From Chloroflexi bacterium UBA6077 (GTDB lineage Bacteria > Chloroflexota > UBA6077): a stretch of DNA of 64,000 bases. The notes below the pieces were generated by a model. It was not told the DNA's origin. It did not search any database and saw only the letters and a list, made by a program, of their open reading frames with translations. Location: contig DIXP01000089.1 of NCBI GenBank assembly GCA_002436065.1, positions 9,437-73,436 of the forward strand. Reading direction: 5' to 3'. A program made the translations under genes and the position numbers. The number at the start of each line of letters is the position of its first letter. The first letter of the stretch is position 1. Shown in pieces: positions 1 through 7,053 of this stretch.

Positions 1-23
1 TTCCGTTGCGGAAAGGGGGGTCC

Positions 24-815
24 ATGCGGGACAAACCCACTCAGCCCGTGCTGAAACTCTTCGTTCGAGCGGCGTCTGATGAACCTGAGATCACCGCCGG
101 TCTACGGCCGAGGTATAGCCGATATGAGGCGCGCGGCTACTACCTGTGCCCGGTAGGCGAGGCCATCGGGGCGTATGATCCTGTCGAGAACCCGCAGGTG
201 GCTACCGACTTTGCCCGACTTGGCAATGGCTCCCTAGATGACTTGGTGCTATTCGCAGAGAGGTGGGGGCTGCTTGAGGCGTACGACAAGCCCGGGGACA
301 AGGTTTCTTGGTTGAGAGACCACGCGACCCAGGTTAAGCTCGCTCTTGATCTTCTCTCTGGTCTGCATGACGAGGACGTGAGGCGCGTGACGGATGCGCT
401 TAGTGGGCCGGTCTCATCGGACACGCGGCGGCACCTTCCGATTGTCTTGGGACAGGACGAGGAGCTAGACGGGTGCGTCTATGATTTGTCCTCTGATCCG
501 ATGCGGAATGCTGATCTCGTGTTCGAGTCCATAGTGGGGGCCAACATTCGACACCTGCATCCTGAACTGGTGCGGGTGGGACCTGGTGCCAAGTTCGAGG
601 TGCATCACCATTTCGATACCACTAGAGAGGCGATCTACTGGCATGTCGCCCAGTTCGCGGTTCGCCGTGGTGGGTTGGCCCGATGTGAGTGGTGTAGACG
701 CTATTTCGTGATGACGCACGGAAACCAGCGCTACTGTCCGTCCGACGAGTATTCAGAAAGCCCATGTGCTCTTCAGGCTCGCCAAGCGAGATTCAGGAGC
801 AAGCGCCATGAGTGA
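24..815 (+). CDS. Hypothetical protein with C-terminal CGNR-like zinc finger
   Basis: A protein of 263 residues of unknown function. The last 45 residues hold a Cys-rich knuckle (CEWCRRYF, then HGNQRYC and a later Cys), as in CGNR/ABATE-type zinc-finger proteins, which are thought to bind nucleic acid. The rest has no motif I recognise. I start at ATG 24 because a purine-rich AAAGGGGGG lies just upstream; an in-frame TTG at 6 would add six residues. The stop codon overlaps the earliest possible integrase start, so the two are probably co-transcribed. The setting suggests cargo or regulatory gene of an integrative element that continues left of the window. Confidence 0.6.
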   Translation: MRDKPTQPVLKLFVRAASDEPEITAGLRPRYSRYEARGYYLCPVGEAIGAYDPVENPQVATDFARLGNGSLDDLVLFAERWGLLEAYDKPGDKVSWLRDHATQVKLALDLLSGLHDEDVRRVTDALSGPVSSDTRRHLPIVLGQDEELDGCVYDLSSDPMRNADLVFESIVGANIRHLHPELVRVGPGAKFEVHHHFDTTREAIYWHVAQFAVRRGGLARCEWCRRYFVMTHGNQRYCPSDEYSESPCALQARQARFRSKRHE

Positions 816-853
816 TCGGCCATAGAGGGACGAAAGAACGAGGAGGGATAGCG

Positions 854-2026
854 ATGAAGCCAAAGGCTGGTCTGCAGGTCGCCCATGAGTCACCTGGAGG
901 CCGCGCCCCCAAGCGCGCCAATGGAGAAGGAGGGATCCGTCAACGGAAGGATGGCCGGTACGAAGCCAGGTTGACCCTAGCCGACGGCACGCGGTGGTCA
1001 ATCTGCCATCAGAGCAGGGAGAAGGTAGCCTCTGCCTTGGCCAAGGCGATCACCGACCGCAACGATGGTCTCCCCGTCAGGGTGGACGGCAAGCAGACGC
1101 TCAAGCAGTTCCTCGAGGCCTGGCTGACTGCGATCAAGGGTAGCGTGCGGCCGGCCACCTTCGACGGGTACAACAACTACGTGCACACTCACATCATCCC
1201 GTGCCTGGGGAAGACCCGCATAGCGAAGCTGACACCCCAACAGCTGCAGGCTTTCTACTCCAAGAAGCTGGGCGAGGGCCTTTCCCCTACCACGGTCCGC
1301 CATATCCACGGCGCCCTGCACCGCGCTCTCAAGCAGGCTACCCGCTGGGGCGTGGTAGGCCGCAACGTCGCCGATCTGGTGGACCCACCCAGGCGAGCGC
1401 GCCACGAGATGAAAGCCCTATCCACCAGCCAGGCACGGCAGCTCCTGGAGGCAGCTGCCGGCGATCGGCTGGAAGCCCTGTACGTCCTGGCGATCACTAC
1501 AGGCATGCGCCAGGGCGAGCTACTGGCGCTCCGGTGGCAGGACGTGGACCTCGACGGCGGGACGCTGCAGGTTCGATCGACGGTGCAACGGGTGAAGGAT
1601 GGCCTGCTGTTCGGCGAGCCCAAGACGGCAAGCGGCAGGCGGCGGATTGCCCTAGCTCCGGCTGCAGTTGCAGCCCTCCGTCATCACCACGTCAGCCAGG
1701 CAGAGGGGCGGTTGAAGGCCGGTCCCGCGTGGCAGGACAACGATCTCGTCTTCCCCAACACCTTCGGGCGGGCGATGGAGGCAACCAACCTGCTACACCG
1801 TTCCTTCACTCCTCTACTGGAACGCGCCGGTCTCCCCAAGATGCGCTTCCATGACCTTCGCCACACTGCCGCCACTCTGCTTCTATCCAAGAAGGTCCCG
1901 GTGAAGGTGGTTTCAGAAATGCTGGGACACGCCCAGGTAGGGGTAACGCTGGCAGTGTACTCCCACGTCCTGCCCGACATGCAGAGGGAGGCCACGGCCG
2001 CAATGCAGGCTGCTTTGTGGGGATAA
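854..2026 (+). CDS. Phage-type tyrosine recombinase (site-specific integrase)
   Basis: About 390 residues. After an N-terminal arm-binding region (GEGGIRQRKDGRYEAR) comes a core-binding SAM-like domain (TLKQFLEAWLTAIK to QAFYSKKL) and a catalytic domain. The catalytic tetrad is visible: Arg in TGMRQGELLALRW, His and Arg in HDLRHTAATLL, His in MLGHAQV, and the nucleophilic Tyr in LAVYSHV. A strong AGGAGGGA sits seven bases before ATG 854; the frame is open to 812, but that start has no comparable site. The gene ends about 110 bp from the 3' end of a tRNA gene, the classic arrangement for an element integrated in a tRNA. It appears intact. Confidence 0.93.
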   Translation: MKPKAGLQVAHESPGGRAPKRANGEGGIRQRKDGRYEARLTLADGTRWSICHQSREKVASALAKAITDRNDGLPVRVDGKQTLKQFLEAWLTAIKGSVRPATFDGYNNYVHTHIIPCLGKTRIAKLTPQQLQAFYSKKLGEGLSPTTVRHIHGALHRALKQATRWGVVGRNVADLVDPPRRARHEMKALSTSQARQLLEAAAGDRLEALYVLAITTGMRQGELLALRWQDVDLDGGTLQVRSTVQRVKDGLLFGEPKTASGRRRIALAPAAVAALRHHHVSQAEGRLKAGPAWQDNDLVFPNTFGRAMEATNLLHRSFTPLLERAGLPKMRFHDLRHTAATLLLSKKVPVKVVSEMLGHAQVGVTLAVYSHVLPDMQREATAAMQAALWG

Positions 2027-2093
2027 GAAATGACCGTTGGGGGCAATATTGGGGGCAACTCCCGTGAACAAGCCCAGAGGGATGATAAGGGAG

Positions 2094-2126
2094 CAAAAAG
2101 AATAGCCCCGAGGCTTACTCGGAGCT
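2094..2126 (-). terminator. Rho-independent terminator downstream of the CAT tRNA
   Basis: On the minus strand AGCTCCGAG and CTCGGGGCT form a nine-pair stem (one G-U pair) with a five-base loop, followed by ATTCTTTTT. It lies immediately after the tRNA 3' end in its direction of transcription. Confidence 0.8.
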
Positions 2127-2135
2127 ACTGTGTGT

Positions 2136-2210
2136 TGGTGGGCCCACCCGGATTCGAACCAGGGACCAAGCGGTTATGAGCCGCCCGCTCTGCCGCTGAG
2201 CTATGGGCCC
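2136..2210 (-). tRNA. tRNA with CAT anticodon, probably tRNA-Ile2 (lysidine type)
   Basis: Full cloverleaf on the minus strand: acceptor GGGCCCA paired with TGGGCCC, D-arm GCTC/GAGC, anticodon loop CTCATAA (CAT), T-arm CCTGG/CCGGG, and an encoded ACCA end. The anticodon arm and variable region (CTCATAA, CGCTTGGTC) resemble E. coli ileX, so I favour Ile2 over elongator Met; the 1-72 pair is G-C, so it is not an initiator. The integrase just beyond its 3' end suggests this tRNA is the attachment site. Confidence 0.9.
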
Positions 2211-2226
2211 TCAGTGGGTACCATCA

Positions 2227-2256
2227 ATTATACCGAATTACGGACCCTGGCAGCAA
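2227..2256 (-). promoter_or_regulatory. Sigma70-type promoter for the CAT tRNA
   Basis: On the minus strand, TTGCTG (2251-2256) and TATAAT (2227-2232) are separated by 18 bp. The -10 lies 16 bp before the tRNA 5' end. Confidence 0.65.
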
Positions 2257-2361
2257 GGCGGCGCATGCCCGGGTGCGCCCATTAGAACCACGGACTGCGC
2301 TGGTCCGGGCGTCTGGCCGTAAACGGACCAGGCTGAGACGCCCAAGGGCGCTTATGGTCGC

Positions 2362-2521
2362 TAACAAATAAACCTGACAGTAGCCCGGGAGGGCGAAGCT
2401 CCTGCTGAGCCGTCCAGTAGGGGGAGCAGGCGACAGACTCCAACAGGTGGCTCGCCAGGAGGCTCGCCCTCCCACAGTGTGGACACGCCTGTTAGCCATA
2501 CCGTGTCAGGTTTATTTGTTA
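2362..2521. mobile_element. Miniature inverted-repeat element (160 bp, 18-bp perfect TIRs)
   Basis: TAACAAATAAACCTGACA at 2362-2379 is the exact reverse complement of 2504-2521. The AT-rich termini contrast with the GC-rich interior, which holds GGGAGGGCGA- and GGCTCGCC-type segments. There is no coding frame of its own, so it would be non-autonomous. It fills most of the gap between the tRNA and rph (2211-2623). No target-site duplication is obvious. Confidence 0.7.
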
Positions 2522-2623
2522 AGGTTCATCAGCGTCGGGCGGCTCCAGGCCGACAGGTTTCCGAGAAACCTGAGAACACCCAATCATCCTGTGCATCCTG
2601 TCACGGCCATCTCCCTGCCCCCG

Positions 2624-3337
2624 TCACCCAATGCCCAGGGCACGGCGCTGCGCGGCCAGCAACTGCTGGACCCCCGCGCGGGACATGGAGAGCATCTGCT
2701 GGAGCTCGGCATCGCCGAAGGCCCGTCCCTCGGCCGTGCCCTGCACCTCCACCATGTCCCCGTCCTCGTTCATCACCACGTTGAGGTCGGTGTCGGCCCG
2801 CACGTCCTCGCTGTAGTTGAGGTCCAGCATAGGCTGTCCGCCCACCACGCCGGCGCTCACAGCCGCCACCGCTTTGCCCAGAGGGCTCTTGGACAGCGTC
2901 CCCTTCTCCATGAGGCCCCGTACAGCGAGTACCAGGGCGACGTACCCGCCGGTGATGGAGGCCGTCCGCGTCCCGCCATCGGCCTGGAGCACGTCGCAGT
3001 CGATAGTAATGGTGCGCTGCCCCAGCTTGGAAAGATCCACGGCCCCGCGCAGAGAGCGCCCGATCAACCGGCTTATCTCCTGGGACCGGCCGCTGGCCTG
3101 CCGCTCCCGACCGGTGCGCTGCTTCGTGGAGGCGGGCAACATGGCGTACTCCGCCGTCACCCACCCCTGGCCCTTGCCCTCCAGGAAGCGAGGCACGCTC
3201 TCCTCCACAGTGGCGGCGCACAGCACCCAGGTCATGCCCATCTTGATGAGGCAGCAGGTGGGATGCAGTTCGATGTAGCCGGGGAACATCTCCACCGGAC
3301 GCAACTGGTCGATGCCTCGACCATCGATTCGAGTCAT
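2624..3337 (-). CDS. rph: Ribonuclease PH
   Basis: About 237 residues, the normal length. RNase PH trims tRNA 3' ends by phosphorolysis. Typical family segments are visible: MTRIDGRGIDQLRPV at the N-terminus, TAEYAMLPAST, QEISRLIGRSLRGAVDL, DCDVLQADGGTRTASITGGYVAL and MNEDGDMVEVQGTAEG. I start at ATG 3337 because GGAGGAAAC directly precedes it; an upstream in-frame ATG (3391) would add a tail read from the GC-rich hairpin repeat. It is the last gene of a minus-strand run after the TPR gene. Confidence 0.95.
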   Translation of the reverse strand: MTRIDGRGIDQLRPVEMFPGYIELHPTCCLIKMGMTWVLCAATVEESVPRFLEGKGQGWVTAEYAMLPASTKQRTGRERQASGRSQEISRLIGRSLRGAVDLSKLGQRTITIDCDVLQADGGTRTASITGGYVALVLAVRGLMEKGTLSKSPLGKAVAAVSAGVVGGQPMLDLNYSEDVRADTDLNVVMNEDGDMVEVQGTAEGRAFGDAELQQMLSMSRAGVQQLLAAQRRALGIG

Positions 3338-3360
3338 GTTTCCTCCGATCGCGAGAATCC

Positions 3361-3442
3361 CCTCTCCCACTGCGGTGGGAGAGGGAGACAAGGGCTCCCC
3401 CTCTCCCCGTGGGGGGAGGGGGCCGGGGGGTGGGGTCCGTTC
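3361..3442. repeat. GC-rich intergenic hairpin repeats between the TPR gene and rph
   Basis: Two adjacent inverted repeats: CCTCTCCCAC (3361-3370) with GTGGGAGAGG (3375-3384), then a CCCCTCTCCCC/GGGGGGAGGGG hairpin. They are followed by GGGGTGGGGTCCG, which recurs at 4994-5006, so the same repeat family sits on both sides of the TPR gene. Confidence 0.6.
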
Positions 3443-4960
3443 CTATGGGGCAGAGCCCAGCCCCTCCAACGCAGCCTGGGCACGTTTCCATTGGGCGCCG
3501 GTGCCGTCCAGTTCCCAGACCATCTCGTACTGCTCGCGGGCCGCTTCCCTCTGTCCCAACGCCTCGTGGACGGCAGCGAGGCGGTAGCGCAAAGTGGCCG
3601 ACTCCGGATCCTTGCCGACAGCCTCCGTCAGCAGCTTCAGGGCATCCTCGGTCCCTCCGGCCAGATGGGTCGCCCACCCCAGGGTGCCCAGCGCCTCTGC
3701 GCTTCGGCCGGAGAGCCGCACGGCCTCGCGCCCATGGATCAGGGCGGCCTCCGCCCTGTATTGCCGGTCCACGTAGAAGCGCGCCGCGGCAAGCCGAAGG
3801 GAGCCGTCGTCGGGCGCCGCCGCCACCGCCATCACCACGGCCTGCTCGGCATTGCCGTAGTCCCCCAGGCCGGCCAGCGCCTCTCCCAACTCCAACAGAT
3901 AGGCGGGATTACCTGGCTCCCGCCGGACCGCGCGCTCCAGCCATTGCATCGCCACCTCAGCATCACCCCATGATAGAAGCAACGATCCCAACAGATGCTG
4001 CCCAAGGGCCTGGTCGGGCGATAGCTCCAGCGACCGTCTGAGCGCGGCTTCGGCATCTTCGGGACGGCCGAGCCGCATCAGGGCGTAGCCCCTGAGCGCC
4101 AGAGCCTCGGCCCCGGCGTTACCATCCTCCGGCACCGCCTCCAGATCAGCGAGGGCAGGCCCCAATACGCCCTCGGCGAGGAGCAGCCGGGCTACAGCAA
4201 CCGAGCCTCCAAGAGAGTCCTCCAGATCGCCGGTGGCGATCTGGCCGGGAGCGCGGGCCTCTGGCCCGCCCGTCCCACTCGCGGCCACGCCGCTCGCGTT
4301 CCCAGCAGCTTGTCCAGCGGCCAGCAGCTCCAATGCCCTGGACCCTACTCCGGCGCCGGGTCCGGAAGCGGCCATCCGAAGTGCGGCAAGTCCATCGGCC
4401 GACTCCGGCCCCAGCAAGCAGGCCGCTTCGAGGTAGGCGACCCTCTGCCCTGCCGCGCCATCCATCGAAGGCCTAGGCTGAGCGACCAGGAGTCCCTGGA
4501 TCTCCACAGGCGAGAACCCCAACCTGGCCGCCTGCTCCACCAGCCTGGACCACACCTCCGGCTGTCCAGGCCGAGCCGCCAACTCCCGCCGCAGGGCACT
4601 CAGGCCCTCTCTACCCTCGCCAAGCCGTTCCAGCGCCGTCGCCAGCCCCAGCCCGACCTGTGGGCTCGTGGCCCCCGTGGCCTCAACATACCGGTAGAGA
4701 TCGGCGGCCTCCCGCCATCGGCCCGGAATCAACAGTATCCTGCCCAATCGTAGTCGGAGGGCGATATCCCCCTGGTGAGAAGCGATGGCAGACTCGTACT
4801 GCTGGGCGGCCGACCGTAGCCGGTGCTCCCCCTCGAGCCGGGCGCCCCTTTCGGCAGGCCCGGCCCACCCTTCCGATCCCGGCACAGCCACGAACAGGAG
4901 GATCAGGGCACCCAGAAGGGCGCGGCGAATGGTGCACAAAGATGTGCCTTTGCGGATCAA
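3443..4960 (-). CDS. Secreted or membrane-anchored TPR-repeat protein
   Basis: About 505 residues. The N-terminus (RRALLGALILLFVAVPGSEGWA) is a signal peptide or signal anchor. The remainder is a run of tetratricopeptide-like repeats: ALRGYALMRLGRPEDAEAAL, LLGSLLLSWGDAEVAMQWL, YLLELGEALAGLGDYGNAEQ and TLGWATHLAGGTEDALKLL share the small-residue/aromatic spacing. TPR proteins usually scaffold protein complexes; no enzymatic domain is visible. A low-complexity Ala/Gly-rich stretch breaks the repeats near the middle. It lies between hairpin repeats, downstream of the epimerase on the same strand. The partner is unknown. Confidence 0.8.
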   Translation of the reverse strand: MIRKGTSLCTIRRALLGALILLFVAVPGSEGWAGPAERGARLEGEHRLRSAAQQYESAIASHQGDIALRLRLGRILLIPGRWREAADLYRYVEATGATSPQVGLGLATALERLGEGREGLSALRRELAARPGQPEVWSRLVEQAARLGFSPVEIQGLLVAQPRPSMDGAAGQRVAYLEAACLLGPESADGLAALRMAASGPGAGVGSRALELLAAGQAAGNASGVAASGTGGPEARAPGQIATGDLEDSLGGSVAVARLLLAEGVLGPALADLEAVPEDGNAGAEALALRGYALMRLGRPEDAEAALRRSLELSPDQALGQHLLGSLLLSWGDAEVAMQWLERAVRREPGNPAYLLELGEALAGLGDYGNAEQAVVMAVAAAPDDGSLRLAAARFYVDRQYRAEAALIHGREAVRLSGRSAEALGTLGWATHLAGGTEDALKLLTEAVGKDPESATLRYRLAAVHEALGQREAAREQYEMVWELDGTGAQWKRAQAALEGLGSAP

Positions 4961-4964
4961 GTGT

Positions 4965-5006
4965 CGGACCCCACCCCCCTCCCCGTGGGGAGGGGGGTGG
5001 GGTCCG
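4965..5006. repeat. Perfect 20-bp inverted repeat with a 2-base loop
   Basis: The left arm 4965-4984 (CGGACCCCACCCCCCTCCCC) is the exact reverse complement of 4987-5006. It separates the epimerase stop from the TPR gene start. There is no U-run, so it is better read as a repeat than as a canonical terminator. Confidence 0.75.
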
Positions 5007-5010
5007 ACCT

Positions 5011-5925
5011 CTACTTCCTGAAGAAATCCACGGTGCGGGCGATGCCCTCCGCCAGAGGGATCATCGGCCTCCAGCCCAGCTCCTTGCGGATCCGGGTTGT
5101 ATCCAGATAGATCCTGAAGGTCTCGCCGGTCTTCGCCGGACCGTACCGGGCATCCAGGGGATAGCCGATCGTCTCCTTGAGCCGGGCGAACACCTCGTTC
5201 ACGTTGGTGCCAATGCCCCAGCCCAGGTTGTACTCTTTGCCCCCTCCGGCCTCCAGCACCAGCAGGTTTGCCGATACGCAGTCGCCGACGTAGATGAAGT
5301 CGCGCTCCTGCTCTCCGGTGCCGTTGATGGTGACCGGCTCTCCCTTCAGCATCCGCTCGGTGAAGATGGCCACCACTCCAGCCTCGCCATACGGGTCCTG
5401 CCTGGGACCGTACACGTTGGGATAGCGCAACACGGTGTAGTCCAGACCGAAGCTCTCCTTGTACATGAAGCAGTAGTGCTCCACCGTGTGCTTGCTGGCC
5501 CCGTAGGGAGAGAGCGGCCTGACGGGATGGGCCTCGTCGCAGGGAAGGTAGTCCGGCTCCCCGTACATGGCTCCGCCGGATGAGATGTAGATGATCTTGC
5601 GGACGCCGCTCTTCCGGCAGGCCTCTAGCAGGGAAATGGATCCGACGATATTCACGGAGGTGTCGTACAGCGGGTCGGCCACGGAGCGCCGCACGTCGAT
5701 GTGTGCGGCATGGTGGTTCACCACATCAGGCTTCTCCCTCTCCAGCACCTCGGCCAGCTCAGGGGTCCTTATGTCCACTTCGTACAGCTTGGCAGCGGGG
5801 TTCAGGTTGGCCCGGTTCCCTGACGCCAGATTGTCCACAACCACCACTTCGTGGCCAGCCCCCAGGTAGGCATCCACCACGTTGGAGCCGATGAAGCCGG
5901 CCCCCCCTGTCACCAGTATCTTCAC
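5011..5925 (-). CDS. NAD-dependent sugar-nucleotide epimerase/dehydratase (GalE-like)
   Basis: A 304-residue extended short-chain dehydrogenase. The Rossmann motif GGAGFIGSN is at residues 7-15. The catalytic Tyr and Lys are in SPYGASKHTVEHY, and the substrate region VLRYPNVYGPRQDP follows. The family interconverts UDP- or dTDP-sugars; substrate cannot be assigned. The GTG start at 5925 shares one base with the TAG stop of the upstream DUF192 gene, and AGGAGG lies six bases before it, so translation is probably coupled. Confidence 0.9.
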   Translation of the reverse strand: MKILVTGGAGFIGSNVVDAYLGAGHEVVVVDNLASGNRANLNPAAKLYEVDIRTPELAEVLEREKPDVVNHHAAHIDVRRSVADPLYDTSVNIVGSISLLEACRKSGVRKIIYISSGGAMYGEPDYLPCDEAHPVRPLSPYGASKHTVEHYCFMYKESFGLDYTVLRYPNVYGPRQDPYGEAGVVAIFTERMLKGEPVTINGTGEQERDFIYVGDCVSANLLVLEAGGGKEYNLGWGIGTNVNEVFARLKETIGYPLDARYGPAKTGETFRIYLDTTRIRKELGWRPMIPLAEGIARTVDFFRK

Positions 5926-6455
5926 TATCTTCCTCCTAGCTGGAGTTCTACCCTGTCCCCAGCCTTAACCCCGTTGTTCTCGAAGAAGCCCCGGTTCACC
6001 TCCAGGGCATTCCGGTAGCTCTGCTTTGGGATGTGCACGTTCTCCGTGTTCGCTTCCATGTCCTGTATCTCGACGATCCGCCCATCCGAGGCGATGAAGG
6101 CGATCGAGAGCGGGATCCAGGTGTCCTTCATCCAGAAGGCCCCCTGGTGGTCGGCCTGGTACAGGAAGACCATGCCGGAGTCCGCCGGCAGGGAGGATCG
6201 CTTGGAGAGACCGACGCTCCTCTCCTGGGCCGTGTCCGCCACCTCCAGCCTGACGTACACCGTGCGGCCGTCCGAGGTGAGTATCCGCGCGTACGCCCCC
6301 TCGGGCGGCTGCAGCGTCGGTGTGGCCGCGGGCATTGGCGACGCCGCTACGGTAGCCGTGGGCACGGGAGCAGCCGGGGCGCAGGCAGCCCCCAAAGTCG
6401 CTACTACGGCAGCCAGTATGAGGGCGATCGTGTTATGTTGTCGCCTCAGACGCAC
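5925..6455 (-). CDS. DUF192 lipoprotein
   Basis: About 176 residues. The N-terminus has a hydrophobic segment ending in a lipobox-like LGAAC, then a Pro/Ala/Thr-rich linker. The C-terminal half is a DUF192 domain (VRLEVADTAQERSVGLSKRSSLPADSGMVFLY, then FWMKDTWIPLSIAFI and GRIVEIQDM). DUF192 is a small extracytoplasmic beta domain of unknown biochemical role. I prefer GTG 6455, nine bases after GGAGGT, over the TTG that opens the frame at 6479. The stop overlaps the epimerase start by one base. Confidence 0.82.
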   Translation of the reverse strand: MRLRRQHNTIALILAAVVATLGAACAPAAPVPTATVAASPMPAATPTLQPPEGAYARILTSDGRTVYVRLEVADTAQERSVGLSKRSSLPADSGMVFLYQADHQGAFWMKDTWIPLSIAFIASDGRIVEIQDMEANTENVHIPKQSYRNALEVNRGFFENNGVKAGDRVELQLGGR

Positions 6456-6577
6456 CGCTGACACACCTCCATCCACCAACCCACCCTGTCACCCTTAGGA
6501 CCCCGCCCCAGTCATCCTGAAACCCTTACCCTGTCATCCTGAGCACACCAGCCCCTGCCACGCCGAGCCTTCTACAA

Positions 6578-6966
6578 TGTCATCCTGAGCGTGGAGCGAA
6601 GGATCTCTTGTTACTCCCACTGCACGCTCAGGTCAATCCACTCCGGGTTTGCGGACTCGACCAGGGCCGCCTTCCTCGCACGCAGCCAGCCCTTGATCTG
6701 CTTCTCTCGTTCGATCGCGGCCACTATGTCAGGCATGGCCTCGAAGTGGACGAGGAGCGTCAGGTTGTACCTCCTGGTGAAACCGTGACCGAGCCTCTGC
6801 TTGTGCTCGTAGACGCGCCGCTTCAGGTCGTTCGTCACGCCCACGTAGAGGGTTCGCGACACCTTGGACATGATGCAGACGTAGTAGTCCTTCACCGAGT
6901 CCACCCAGCCATGCTGGTTGCGTCACAAAGGAACAGGAGATCCTTCGCTCCACGCTCGGGATGACA
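6578..6966. repeat. 30-bp inverted repeat bracketing the GIY-YIG gene
   Basis: The arm at 6578-6607 (begins TGTCATCCTGAGCGTGG, ends GGATCTC) matches the reverse complement of 6937-6966 at 29 of 30 positions. Partial copies (GTCATCCTGA) occur just outside at about 6513 and 6535. The arms lie a few bases from the stop and about 30 bp from the start of the enclosed gene, like a REP-type cassette. Confidence 0.75.
6611..6904 (-). CDS. GIY-YIG nuclease-superfamily protein (URI-like)
   Basis: A 97-residue single-domain protein. Its motif is a YVCIMS / LYVGVTNDLKRRVYEHK variant of GIY-YIG, with the conserved Arg (KRRVYEHK), the central Glu region (AIEREKQIKGW) and a C-terminal WIDLSVQ. Such stand-alone domains resemble UvrC/URI nucleases, but many are functionally uncharacterised. 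It sits alone inside a 30-bp inverted repeat between unrelated housekeeping genes, which suggests it moves with, or is involved in spreading, the repeat. Confidence 0.85.
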   Translation of the reverse strand: MDSVKDYYVCIMSKVSRTLYVGVTNDLKRRVYEHKQRLGHGFTRRYNLTLLVHFEAMPDIVAAIEREKQIKGWLRARKAALVESANPEWIDLSVQWE

Positions 6967-7053
6967 GGGGTGGGTGCGCCTCTCCCAGGTAGCACGTAAG
7001 GGCCACTGGAGGGCCTCCGCCCCATCATCTCTCCGTGCCTCCCCCGTCCACCC

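Noticed and set aside
2447..3973. A 508-codon plus-strand ORF
   Set aside because: It is antisense to rph and to the TPR gene, both with clear family motifs; high GC content keeps the opposite frame open.
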